From: Polycyclovorans sp964425915
GTDB taxonomy: Bacteria > Pseudomonadota > Gammaproteobacteria > Nevskiales > Nevskiaceae
Direction of reading: 5' to 3'
Assembly (NCBI GenBank): GCA_964425915.1
Contig: CAYROO010000009.1
Coordinates: 38,047-102,046 of the forward strand
Length of the DNA: 64,000 nucleotides
In this document: piece by piece, positions 56,119 through 64,000 of the stretch
Numbering within the stretch: position 1 is the first letter of the stretch
Layout: every line of letters begins with the position of its first letter
Program-made: the position numbers and the translations under genes
The notes under the pieces: model-generated
What the model was told of the DNA's origin: nothing
Database searches by the model: none
Seen by the model: only the letters and a program-made list of their open reading frames with translations

Positions 56119-58374
56119 ATGGGAATGCAATCGATACGCGGGTGCCTGATCGGGATGGGGCTGATGGCCTTGGTGGCCTGTGGCGACTCCGGCCCCTTGT
56201 CCAGCGATCTCGGCGGGGGCGGCAGCGGGGTGGGTGACTGCGGGCCGCTCGCGGGCGGGCGACAGGTGGCGCTGTTTGGCGACCTGCATGTCCACACCCG
56301 CAATTCCTTCGACTCGTACTTCTTCAACAGCATCAATGGACCGGAGGAAGCGCTGGACTTCGCCCGTGGCGCGCCCGGCGGCTATCCCGGCGGTGATGAT
56401 GACCCCAACACGCCGGTCCGCTTCGACCAGATTGATCGGCCGCTGGACTTTGTCGCCATCACCGACCACGCGGAGTTTCTGGGCGCCTTCAACACCCTTT
56501 GCGAGGTCGGCGGTACGGTGCCGGCCGGGACCAATCCAGCCTGCGAGATCGTCGGCGACGGCATTCGCGGCGACATCCGCGCCTTCGTCGAGGGTCGTAC
56601 CACGCCGCTGCAGATCATCGTGCAATCGCTGCTGTCCGAGAGCCCGATCGACCGTCCGACCTGGATCAAGCAGCAGGCATTGATTGACGCCCGTAATCAG
56701 CCCTGCCAGTTCACCACCTTGCACGGCTACGAATACAGCTCCAACAAGCGCGGTCAGATGCTGCATCGGAACATCATCTTCCGCGGCGATGCCAGCGAAG
56801 TGCCCGATGTGGTGTTCGATTCGGTGTCGCCGGTGACCGGCGTGATCGACACCAATGCCAACGACGAATGGATGCTGTTCGACCATCTCGACAGTACCTG
56901 CGGAACCTTTCCCGGCTGCCGGGCGCTGACCATTCCGCACAGCAGCAATCTGTCCGATGGGCGCTTCTTCCTCCCGCGGGATGAGGCCACCGGCTTGCCA
57001 CCTGGCCGGGACGGCGTGGCGATGACCGCCGCCGACGCCGATCTGCGCCGGCGCTTTGACCGGGTGCTGGAGATCTATCAGCACAAAGGCAATTCCGAGT
57101 GCGCGGCTGGCGTGGAGGGCCCGTATCTGCAGGGCGAGGAGACCACCTGCGATTTCGAGCTGTCGAAGAACGTCTGCGCGGGCGGGCCGGACGATCCGCC
57201 GGCCTGCGCGCAGTACTGCAGTGGGGATCCGGCGGTTGATCCGGCCTTCTGCAGCCTGCAGTTCAGCCCCACCAATCGGGTTGAAGTCTGTGAGACGGTT
57301 GGGGTTGACGGTGCCTCCGGGCCGCACAGCAATTGCACCGCGCCGCTGGACTACTACCGCAACGCGATGGTGGAGGGCATGGCGATGCGGGGCGCCCTGG
57401 GCACCAACCCTTATCGGCAAGGCATCATCGCCTCGTCGGACACCCACAACGGCACACCCGGCATGGTGCGGGAGCCGGATTTCCCCGGACATGGCGGTGT
57501 CCTCGACAACGATCCCGACGACCAGCTCGGCAGTTGGGATTGCGACAACGCCAACCGGGCGCTGGCCCCCGAGGACCCGGCTGACCCCGACAATTGCACC
57601 AATCGGGTGTTCCTCGATCGCGCCCGCGGCTTCTCGCCGGGTGGCCTGGCTGGGGTCTGGGCGCGCGAGAACACCCGCGCGGCGGTCTGGGATGCCCTGC
57701 ACCGCGGCGAGAGCTTCGGCACCTCCGGCCCGCGCATGCGGATCCGCATGCAGGCCAGTTGGACACCGCCGCCCGATGACATCTGCCACCGGCTGGCCGA
57801 AGGCGGTGCCAGCGTTACGCCTGCCGACGGCGCGGTGATGGGCGGCGATCTTCCGCCGCCGCCCGCGGGCGCGACGGCGCCCTATGTGACGATCTGGGCG
57901 ATGCAGGATCCGGGCGGTGCGCAGGCTGGCCTGCCACTGCAGGCACTGGACATCGTCAAGGGATATCTCGACCCCAGCGGCGAGCCCCGCGTGCGCGCCT
58001 TCGAGGCCGTGGCTACCACGGCACACGCGGTGGTGCCGCCCGCGCCGGACTGTTCGGTGCTGCCCGGCGCGCACCCCGCCCAGCTCTGTGTGACCTGGCA
58101 GGACCCGACATTTGATGCAGGCCGCGATGCCTACTGGTACGCCCGCGCGCGTGAGATTCCGAGCTGCCGCTGGAGTACCCAGCAATGTGTCGTCGCCGGT
58201 GTCGACTGCGCCGCGCTGCAAGCGGCCAACGGCCTGTTCGACGAAGCGGGCCCCTGGGCCGGCTATGAAGGCTGCTGCAAGATCGAGGGTACGCCCGGCA
58301 GCTTCCACGGGCGCAATGTCTTCGCCGCCATCGAGGAGCGGGCCTGGGCATCACCCATCTGGTACGAGCCGTGA
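56119..58374 (+). CDS. DUF3604 (PHP-like) lipoprotein 2
   Basis: This 751-residue predicted lipoprotein has lipobox LVAC at about residue 21, followed by a Gly-rich linker. The PHP-like motifs are FGDLHVHTRNSFDSYFF, AITDHAEFLGAF, YEYSSNKRG, RNIIFRG, IPHSSN and ASSDTHNGTPG. A Cys-rich insertion (about residues 345-375) suggests disulfides and thus export. Unlike protein 1 it should be lipid-anchored, so the two paralogues may work on different membranes. It overlaps the GST-like gene (GTGA). Confidence 0.87.
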   Translation: MGMQSIRGCLIGMGLMALVACGDSGPLSSDLGGGGSGVGDCGPLAGGRQVALFGDLHVHTRNSFDSYFFNSINGPEEALDFARGAPGGYPGGDDDPNTPVRFDQIDRPLDFVAITDHAEFLGAFNTLCEVGGTVPAGTNPACEIVGDGIRGDIRAFVEGRTTPLQIIVQSLLSESPIDRPTWIKQQALIDARNQPCQFTTLHGYEYSSNKRGQMLHRNIIFRGDASEVPDVVFDSVSPVTGVIDTNANDEWMLFDHLDSTCGTFPGCRALTIPHSSNLSDGRFFLPRDEATGLPPGRDGVAMTAADADLRRRFDRVLEIYQHKGNSECAAGVEGPYLQGEETTCDFELSKNVCAGGPDDPPACAQYCSGDPAVDPAFCSLQFSPTNRVEVCETVGVDGASGPHSNCTAPLDYYRNAMVEGMAMRGALGTNPYRQGIIASSDTHNGTPGMVREPDFPGHGGVLDNDPDDQLGSWDCDNANRALAPEDPADPDNCTNRVFLDRARGFSPGGLAGVWARENTRAAVWDALHRGESFGTSGPRMRIRMQASWTPPPDDICHRLAEGGASVTPADGAVMGGDLPPPPAGATAPYVTIWAMQDPGGAQAGLPLQALDIVKGYLDPSGEPRVRAFEAVATTAHAVVPPAPDCSVLPGAHPAQLCVTWQDPTFDAGRDAYWYARAREIPSCRWSTQQCVVAGVDCAALQAANGLFDEAGPWAGYEGCCKIEGTPGSFHGRNVFAAIEERAWASPIWYEP

Positions 58375-59513
58375 GCTACACGGTCTACCTCTCGGACGTC
58401 TCCTACTTCAGCGGCAAGCTGGAGGCTGGATTACGCGCCAAGCGCATTCCCTACCGGCGGGTCACGGTGACCCCGGACATCCTGCTGCAGACGGTGCTGC
58501 CCAATACCGGCTGGATGAAGGTGCCAGCGCTTCAGCGTGACGACGGCCTGTGGCGGTGCGACACCACACCGCTGCTGGACTGGCTGGAGCAGGCGCATCC
58601 GCAGCGACCGCTCATGCCGGGCGATCCCGCGGCCCGCTTCCTGACCGCGCTGGTCGAGGACTACTGTGATGAATGGCAGTGGCGCGCCGCCATGTTCTGG
58701 CGCTGGGCCTGGCCGGACAACGCGCGCTATCTGGGCGCCCGGCTGGGGGCCGAGCTGTCGCGCGGCACCCCGCATCCGGCCTGGCTGATGGGGCTGTACT
58801 TCCGGCGCCGGCAGCAACGGGTGTTTCTGCGCGGTGATGGCGTGCGGCGTGACAACTTCGAGGCCATCGCGGGGCTGTATCCACAGACCCTTGCCTGGCT
58901 GGAGGCCCTGCTCGCCCGGCGCCCATTTCTGCTGGGCGATCAGCCCAGCCGGGTCGACGTCGCCTGGATGGGGCCGATGTTCCGTCACTACGCGCAGGAC
59001 CCCAGACCAGCGGCCCTGATGGCGGCCACCGCGCCGCGCGTATGGGCCTGGGTCAGTCGGGTCTGGAACAGTGGTGAGCGGGCGATGGCCGAAGCGCTGA
59101 GCGGCGATGCGTTTACCGATCCCGCCTGGCAGCCGATCTGGGCGGATATCGGCCAGGCCTATCTCCCGTACCTGTTGGACAACCACCGCGCGCTGGCCGG
59201 CGGCGCTGTCCGCTTCGACGGCGTCTATGGCGGCATCGCCTATCCACGATTGCCAGTGGTGGTGTATCGCGCCCGCTGCCTGCTGAGTCTGCAGCAGGCC
59301 TTTGCAGCGCTGCCGGCGGCCGTCCGGGACGATGTCGCCGCGCGACTCGCCGACAGCGGGGTGGTGGCCGCGCTCACGGCGCCGCTGGATCCGGTGCCAG
59401 GCCTGTCGCCGGTTGATGCCGGGCCCGCCCGGCCCCTGCCGCGACTGACACCACTGCAGCGAGTTCAGGCCTATTTTGGCGGGACGCCCTGGGACCGGTT
59501 TCAGAACACGTAG
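58371..59513 (+). CDS. Glutathione S-transferase-like protein
   Basis: This 380-residue protein has an N-terminal thioredoxin-like domain (VYLSDVSYFSGKLEAGLRAKRIPYRRV; ALQRDDGLWRCDTTPLLDWLE) and an all-helical GST C-domain (LLARRPFLLGDQPSRVDVAWMGP). A further ~120 residues are beyond normal GST length. It has no signal peptide. GTG 58371 couples it to the DUF3604 stop. It ends the eight-gene operon and overlaps the convergent DUF1302 gene by 13 bases. Confidence 0.8.
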   Translation: MSYTVYLSDVSYFSGKLEAGLRAKRIPYRRVTVTPDILLQTVLPNTGWMKVPALQRDDGLWRCDTTPLLDWLEQAHPQRPLMPGDPAARFLTALVEDYCDEWQWRAAMFWRWAWPDNARYLGARLGAELSRGTPHPAWLMGLYFRRRQQRVFLRGDGVRRDNFEAIAGLYPQTLAWLEALLARRPFLLGDQPSRVDVAWMGPMFRHYAQDPRPAALMAATAPRVWAWVSRVWNSGERAMAEALSGDAFTDPAWQPIWADIGQAYLPYLLDNHRALAGGAVRFDGVYGGIAYPRLPVVVYRARCLLSLQQAFAALPAAVRDDVAARLADSGVVAALTAPLDPVPGLSPVDAGPARPLPRLTPLQRVQAYFGGTPWDRFQNT

Positions 59514-61636
59514 GCAACGAACGCCGACACGTTGTCGCGGTCGCGCAGGCGGTGGCGGGTACCCCCGCCACTGAAGACCTGGTAGCTGAGGCCCGACGAC
59601 CAGTTGTCGCCGAAGTCCATGAACAGGCTGGCGAGGATGACACGGCGATCTTCGATGAAGTTGATCACCGGTGCCGGTGAGGTGCCGCGCAGGTCATGCA
59701 GGAACAGCAGGGTGGGGTTGAGCTGAATGCGGCCCGGCAGGTCTGCATAGTTCAGCCGGATCAGGGCGCGGTAGCCGTAGGACAGGTCATCGCCGAAGCC
59801 GCGGGTCATCTGGGTGGGATTGATACGGCGGGTATCGGGCTGGCCGTCGACGCTGCCGGTGCCGTCGGCGCCGGGGGACGGATGGGTGCGATCGCCGGCG
59901 CCCTCGAACACCAGGCGGTTGCGTCCCGGCATATCGTGGACCACCAGGGCGGCGCCTTCGATGGCCAGAATCAGTTGGGTGGCGGCGAAGGGATTGCGGG
60001 CAAAGGTGCGGGCGCCGGTGAGGGTGAACTGCGAGGTGCGCAGGCGCTCATATCCGCGCACCCGCTGTCCTGCTTCCACTGTAGTCCCCCGGTACTGACT
60101 CAGCTGGTCAGGCACCGCGTTGTCTTCGCCCGGCAGGGTGAAGATGGCGTCGACCGGCAGGGCTTCGCGCAGCGAGGCCAGCGGTGCCAGCAGGTTGGCG
60201 GGTAGTCCGGCCAGCAGTTGCGGGTCGGCCAGGGCGGCGGTGCCGATGGGCAGATCCTGGGCCGGGAAAGCCGGTCCGAGCAGCGCGAACACCACGTCGG
60301 TCTGCAGGATCTGCAGGGGCTGATTGGGTCGGTGGGCCCATTCGCCTGATACGGCCCAGTCGCCGACATTGGTGTTGAAGCTCACCCCCATCAGATCGAC
60401 GTTCTCGGGATAGTCGAGATACGGCCGGACGGTATCGACCGGCAGCGGCTCTCGCCCCACGGGATTGAACGCAGCGTTGAAGCCCTGGCAGGCCAATACC
60501 GCGCCGGCGATGCCCGGTGCGGTGGCGTCCCGGGTGCAACTGGCGTCCGCCGCGAAGCCGCTGAGCACGGGATAGCGGCTGTGGTAACGCAGGTAGTGAA
60601 AGGCCAGTTCGGTGCCATTGTTGAGCCAGTCCGCGAAGTAGCTCAGGCGTGCGCCGTACTGGCCACTATCGCGCGGTGCACCGAAATCCTCATCCAGCAG
60701 GATCGCCGTGCGGCTGGACTGTGACACCAGTGCGGTGGGGCCGGCCGGGGTGAACTGTCCTTCGGGGTCCTCGCTGTAATTGCTGAATCCCAGCATCGCG
60801 TAGCGGCCGCCGCCGGCGATGTCGTTGAACGACAGCAGGCTACCACTGGCGGGGGTTTTGGCGGCGCGCCACTGCAGTTGATAGACCAGCTCCAGCGACA
60901 AGCTGGGACCGAGTGTCAGGCCCGCGACCGCCAGCGGCATGTGGAGCTGCAATTGACTGATCTCGGCGCCAGGGAAACCGAGGACCGGGGCATCAAGCGG
61001 GTTGAGTTCGGCCAGGCCATTGAACTGCACCAGATTGGCCTCGCCCCAGTTGAGCACCTGGTTGCCCACCTTGACCAGCAGCTCCTCCCCGCCGAGATCG
61101 AAACTGCGGGTCAGGTAGAGATTGCCGATCCGAACGCCGGAGGCGAACTGCGATTCGATCCGTTCGCTGCGCGGCGTGCGGGCCGGCTGAAAGCGGGTGT
61201 CTGTGTGGCGCTCGCGGAATCCGCTGTTGATCGCATCGTGGAAGAACAGGGCCGAGGCCTGCAGTTGCCAGTCGCCCCAGAACAGGTCGAGCTTGGGGCG
61301 TAGCTGCACCAGCGCGGCGGTGAGGTCGCCCGCATCGTAGTTGAGGTTGCCGTTGTCCTCGTTGACGCCGGAGAAGGCGCCCCGGGCATCCACCAGTCGC
61401 TGGTTGGGCGCCGGGTCGCCGCGCGCCGAGATGCAGTCGTCTGCCCGGCACAGGTCCTGCTGTCCGGGTACCGACAGTTTGCCGATCAGCGCCGCATCGC
61501 GCGACTGCACTCGGACCTGGAATCCCGCTGCAACGCGGGTGTTGAGCACACCACTGAGTGCGCCAATGTCGAATTCAGCGCTATGGAGGGCCGGGCTGGC
61601 CAGTAGCAGGCCAAGGGCGAGGATCAGGCGATGCAT
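59501..61636 (-). CDS. DUF1302 family outer-membrane-like protein
   Basis: This 711-residue protein has a signal peptide (LILALGLLLASPALHSA), alternating beta strands throughout and a C-terminal aromatic (SAFVAYVF) typical of outer-membrane barrels. DUF1302 members commonly pair with DUF1329 and have been suggested to handle hydrophobic compounds. GGGAGG precedes ATG 61636. It is divergent from the DUF1329 gene with dyad copy B between them. Confidence 0.87.
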   Translation of the reverse strand: MHRLILALGLLLASPALHSAEFDIGALSGVLNTRVAAGFQVRVQSRDAALIGKLSVPGQQDLCRADDCISARGDPAPNQRLVDARGAFSGVNEDNGNLNYDAGDLTAALVQLRPKLDLFWGDWQLQASALFFHDAINSGFRERHTDTRFQPARTPRSERIESQFASGVRIGNLYLTRSFDLGGEELLVKVGNQVLNWGEANLVQFNGLAELNPLDAPVLGFPGAEISQLQLHMPLAVAGLTLGPSLSLELVYQLQWRAAKTPASGSLLSFNDIAGGGRYAMLGFSNYSEDPEGQFTPAGPTALVSQSSRTAILLDEDFGAPRDSGQYGARLSYFADWLNNGTELAFHYLRYHSRYPVLSGFAADASCTRDATAPGIAGAVLACQGFNAAFNPVGREPLPVDTVRPYLDYPENVDLMGVSFNTNVGDWAVSGEWAHRPNQPLQILQTDVVFALLGPAFPAQDLPIGTAALADPQLLAGLPANLLAPLASLREALPVDAIFTLPGEDNAVPDQLSQYRGTTVEAGQRVRGYERLRTSQFTLTGARTFARNPFAATQLILAIEGAALVVHDMPGRNRLVFEGAGDRTHPSPGADGTGSVDGQPDTRRINPTQMTRGFGDDLSYGYRALIRLNYADLPGRIQLNPTLLFLHDLRGTSPAPVINFIEDRRVILASLFMDFGDNWSSGLSYQVFSGGGTRHRLRDRDNVSAFVAYVF

Positions 61637-61689
61637 CGGGTTACTCCCTCCCATCGTCAATGCGGACCTGGTGGCCGCTTGACGCAATA

Positions 61690-61704
61690 TTGTCAGTGTG
61701 TAAA
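61690..61704. promoter_or_regulatory. TetR-type dyad, copy B
   Basis: TTGTCA-GTG-TGTAAA lies in the 122-bp region between the divergent DUF1302 and DUF1329 genes. AATATTG and TGTAAA flanks match copy C without gaps. A plus-strand promoter TTGACG (61679-61684)-16-TAAAGT (61701-61706) may overlap it. Confidence 0.6.
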
Positions 61705-61758
61705 GTATACGGCATGTCAAGCGCCGCGCAAGCCGGCGTCCGGTCTGGAGGAAACGCG

Positions 61759-63162
61759 ATGCGTGGGCAACAGTGGGGTTTGTGGGTGGGGGCGCTGGCC
61801 GTCGTGGCGGTATCGGCACATGCCGGCGTGAGTCCGGACGAGGCGTCGGCCCTCGGTCAGCGGTTGACGCCCAGTGGTGCCGAGGCAGGCCCAAGCGCAG
61901 ATGGACAGATCCCCGCCTGGCGGGGACGCGATGGTTACCGAGCCGAGCAGTTGCGCCTGACCCATGCCGAACTGGAAGCCCTCAAGGCCCAGGGCGACGC
62001 TGCCGTGCTGGCCGCCATGCGACCGGAGGGCCTCGGTGAAACCCCGCTCTATACGGTGACCCGCGACAACCTGGCGGCGCATGCCGAACGCCTCAGTGCG
62101 GGGCACCGCAAACTGTTTGAGCGCTACCCGAGCTTCCGCATGCCGGTTTATCCCAGCGCCCGCCATGCCTTCGTGCCGGACGCTGTCAACGAGGCCACCC
62201 GCGAGAATGCGGTGAAGGCCGAACTGGTCGGTGCCGACGACGTTCGCGGTGCACGCCTGGGCGTGCCGTTCCCGCTGCCGCGCAATGGCGCCGAGGTGAT
62301 CTGGAACCACAAGCTCAAGTACCGGGGTGCGGCGGTGCGGCGGTTCAACAACGAAGTCATCGTCGAGGCCGACGGCAGCTTTCAGTTGGCCCGCATCATC
62401 GAGGACGTCAAGCTGAAGTACGGGCATCCCACGCAGCCCAGTCCGATCGAGGACGGCCTCATCCTCTACTACCTGCAGGAAGTGATTTCCCCGCGCCGCA
62501 TTGCCGGACAGATGCTGTTGGTCCACGAGACCACCGACCAGACCTCGGGGGGGCGCAATGCCTGGCTGTTCAATCCCGGCATGGGCCGCACCCGTCGTGC
62601 CCCCAACGTCGGCTACGACAACCCCAAGGTGTCGGCCGATGGTCTGATGTTCAACGACCAGACCGACATGTTCAACGGCGCACTCGATCGCTACCAGTGG
62701 AACCTGGTGGGCAAGCGCGAGATGCTGATTCCGTACAACGCCCTGCACATCATCAAACCGAGCGCGACCTACGAAGCGCTGGTGGGCAAGGGCCATCTCA
62801 ACCCCGACTTCACCCGCTATGAAATGCATCGGGTCTGGGTGGTGGAGGCCACGCTCAAGCCCGGGCTGCGGCACAGCTTCCGACGGCGGGTGTTCTACGT
62901 CGATGAGGACAGTTGGAGCATCGCGCTGGTCGATAACTACGACGACCGCGACGAACTCTGGCGCTTCCAGGAAGCGCACATCAGCACCTTCCCGTTCGTG
63001 CCGGCCACCACCGGCAGCCCTGAGGTGCATTACGACCTGCACAGCGGACGTTACTTCGTCACCGCCAGTTTCGCCGGAGACAGCTATCCCGACTTCAACC
63101 AGGAATTCGAGGACAGCTACTTCCGGTCGCAGGCGCTGGGCAGCCGTACGCTGCGCAAGTAA
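61759..63162 (+). CDS. DUF1329 family periplasmic protein
   Basis: This 467-residue protein has a signal peptide (WGLWVGALAVVAVSAHA) and the DUF1329 hallmarks GQRLTPSGAEAGPSADGQIPAW, FPLPRNGAEVIWNHKLKYRG and RYEMHRVWVVEATLKPG(L/R)RH. The fold is thought to resemble LolA/LolB-type lipoprotein carriers, so lipid or hydrophobe transfer with DUF1302 is plausible. GGAGG precedes ATG 61759. It is convergent with the TetR gene, four bases away. Confidence 0.9.
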   Translation: MRGQQWGLWVGALAVVAVSAHAGVSPDEASALGQRLTPSGAEAGPSADGQIPAWRGRDGYRAEQLRLTHAELEALKAQGDAAVLAAMRPEGLGETPLYTVTRDNLAAHAERLSAGHRKLFERYPSFRMPVYPSARHAFVPDAVNEATRENAVKAELVGADDVRGARLGVPFPLPRNGAEVIWNHKLKYRGAAVRRFNNEVIVEADGSFQLARIIEDVKLKYGHPTQPSPIEDGLILYYLQEVISPRRIAGQMLLVHETTDQTSGGRNAWLFNPGMGRTRRAPNVGYDNPKVSADGLMFNDQTDMFNGALDRYQWNLVGKREMLIPYNALHIIKPSATYEALVGKGHLNPDFTRYEMHRVWVVEATLKPGLRHSFRRRVFYVDEDSWSIALVDNYDDRDELWRFQEAHISTFPFVPATTGSPEVHYDLHSGRYFVTASFAGDSYPDFNQEFEDSYFRSQALGSRTLRK

Positions 63163-63165
63163 GGA

Positions 63166-63834
63166 TCAGCGGCTGGCCAGCACGCGTTGAATCAGGCTGC
63201 CGTAAAGCTCGATGCCTTGTGCGCGCGGCATCTTCTGGTCACGGATGAGTTGGCGCATGCCCCAGAAGGCCATGACCAGCATCCAGGCATAGGCCTGCGC
63301 TTCTTTCGGCTTGAGGTTCAGTGCTGCCGCCAGCGGTTCGGCCCAGACGCCTACGATCATGGTGCGAAGCTGGCGCCGGATCTTCTCCAGCTCGGGGCTG
63401 GCCGCAGCGGTGCCGGCCAGAAGATGCCAGAGGGCGTCGCCGCGCCCGGGATTGAGGTCGAGGCTGACCGCTTCCGCAGCCTTCACCGCTGCGACCAGGT
63501 CGCGTGGATGCGCCATCAGCGACGCCTGCGTTTCACGCATGGTGTCCATGAAGATCAAACGTGCCGTCGCCGCCAGCAGGTCCTCGAGGTTGGGAAAGTG
63601 CAGGTATACCAACTGGCGGCTGGTGCCGCCCTGCTCGGCCAGGGCGCTCATGGTCAGCGCCGACCACCCGTCGCGCTCGACGATGCCGGCGGCGACCTCC
63701 AGCAGGGTTTGCCTGCGCAGGTCGCGGCTGAGGTAGGTCCGCTTGGCCAGCGCACGCACACGCTTCGCAGCCGGCTTGGTGGCAGCGGTGCGCGACGAGG
63801 TAGCGGAACGCGGAGCGGCAGGTTTGCGGGGCAT
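63166..63834 (-). CDS. TetR-family regulator, likely controller of the DUF3604/DUF1329 region
   Basis: This 222-residue repressor has a basic Ala/Lys/Arg-rich N-terminal tail of ~35 residues. The helix-turn-helix is GWSALTMSALAEQGGTSRQLVYLHFPNLEDLL. A dyad matching two others in the region lies 81 bp upstream of its ATG, in its own promoter. The ligand is unknown. Confidence 0.9.
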   Translation of the reverse strand: MPRKPAAPRSATSSRTAATKPAAKRVRALAKRTYLSRDLRRQTLLEVAAGIVERDGWSALTMSALAEQGGTSRQLVYLHFPNLEDLLAATARLIFMDTMRETQASLMAHPRDLVAAVKAAEAVSLDLNPGRGDALWHLLAGTAAASPELEKIRRQLRTMIVGVWAEPLAAALNLKPKEAQAYAWMLVMAFWGMRQLIRDQKMPRAQGIELYGSLIQRVLASR

Positions 63835-63914
63835 CGGTGGCAGTTTTACAGCGCGACAAGTTTGAGATTCGCATTATGCGATATCCCCACCAAGAACATC
63901 GCCCCGAAACAATA

Positions 63915-63929
63915 TTGACACAATGTAAA
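63915..63929. promoter_or_regulatory. TetR-type dyad, copy C
   Basis: TTGACA-CAA-TGTAAA is the best-formed copy of the dyad and sits upstream of the TetR gene. AATATTG precedes it exactly as at copy B, and TGTAAAAA follows as at copy A. Confidence 0.65.
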
Positions 63930-63945
63930 AAAGACCTAAACTCTC

Positions 63946-64000
63946 CCCGATTCCCGATTCCCGATTCCCGATTCCCGATTCCCGATTCCCGATTCCCGAT
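63946..64000. repeat. CCCGATT heptamer tandem array (continues beyond window)
   Basis: Seven exact CCCGATT units plus six bases of an eighth run without a mismatch to the window's edge, so the true length is unknown. The same unit occurs in the atpA-atpG spacer. Confidence 0.97.

Noticed and set aside
55729..58308. 859-residue open frame on the minus strand opposite hupE-like gene 2 and DUF3604 gene 2
   Set aside because: It spans two genes with clear motifs on the plus strand and shows no domain, so it is a codon-bias shadow.
61637..61894. N-terminal extension of DUF1302
   Set aside because: It overlaps the DUF1329 start and the dyad, and would bury the signal peptide; ATG 61636 has GGGAGG upstream.
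63946..64000. Tandem array considered as a CRISPR
   Set aside because: The unit is 7 bp without spacers; no cas genes are present.

Overview
The window is a high-G+C gammaproteobacterial chromosome segment. The order rsmG-parA-parB-atpIBEFHAGDC-glmU-glmS, a GlyGly-CTERM peptidase, arsH/acr3 arsenic genes, a DUF1302/DUF1329 pair and CCCGATT-type tandem repeats together point to a hydrocarbon-associated lineage near Nevskiales/Solimonadaceae or Xanthomonadales. That placement is inference, not a database match. The rsmG-parAB-atp order normally lies near the replication origin.

Core half (1-33000). The window opens with the 3' end of glnA and its terminator. The nitrogen two-component genes ntrB-ntrC follow, preceded by two NtrC-like boxes and a sigma-54-type promoter. 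An overlapping arsenic operon comes next (arsR-arsC-MFS-arsH-acr3), then an XRE regulator facing two small membrane proteins across a perfect 17-bp palindrome. After these come a glycerophosphodiesterase/pyruvate kinase pair, purT, an AbrB-type antitoxin/Doc toxin pair with its own promoter and operator, typA, a secreted subtilisin with a rhombosortase-type tail, a DUF2726 protein, a HerA-like ATPase, rsmG, parAB, the complete nine-gene ATP synthase operon and its terminator, glmU, a small MscS-type channel and glmS. A CGATTCC-heptamer repeat pair is inserted between atpA and atpG.

Accessory half, first part (33000-48900). A MalT/AlkS-like (LAL) regulator is surrounded by a di-iron-type PF10118 protein, a 2Fe-2S ferredoxin, a protein resembling styrene-oxide isomerase, a coniferyl-aldehyde-type dehydrogenase, an acyl-CoA ligase and an NTF2-fold protein. 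I read this as a possible epoxide to aldehyde to acid to acyl-CoA route. Next is a three-gene glycolipid cassette (polyprenyl-phosphate glycosyltransferase, VTT/DedA-like membrane protein, ArnT/PMT-like transferase). A minus-strand operon tetR-desaturase-rubredoxin-SDR follows, then a double-domain DsbA/HCCA-isomerase-like gene.

Accessory half, second part (48900-64000). An eight-gene plus-strand operon contains two copies of a module: membrane-anchored SurA/parvulin-like protein, HupE/UreJ-like membrane protein, large PHP-like DUF3604 protein. A metallo-beta-lactamase protein lies between the copies and a GST-like protein follows. A divergent DUF1302 (outer-membrane-like) / DUF1329 pair and a TetR regulator come next. 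A 15-bp dyad, roughly TTKACA-N3-TGTAAA, occurs in the three key intergenic regions of this block. This suggests a single TetR regulon, and it is the best candidate here for an undescribed envelope or lipid-related system. The last 55 bases are a CCCGATT tandem array that runs off the window.
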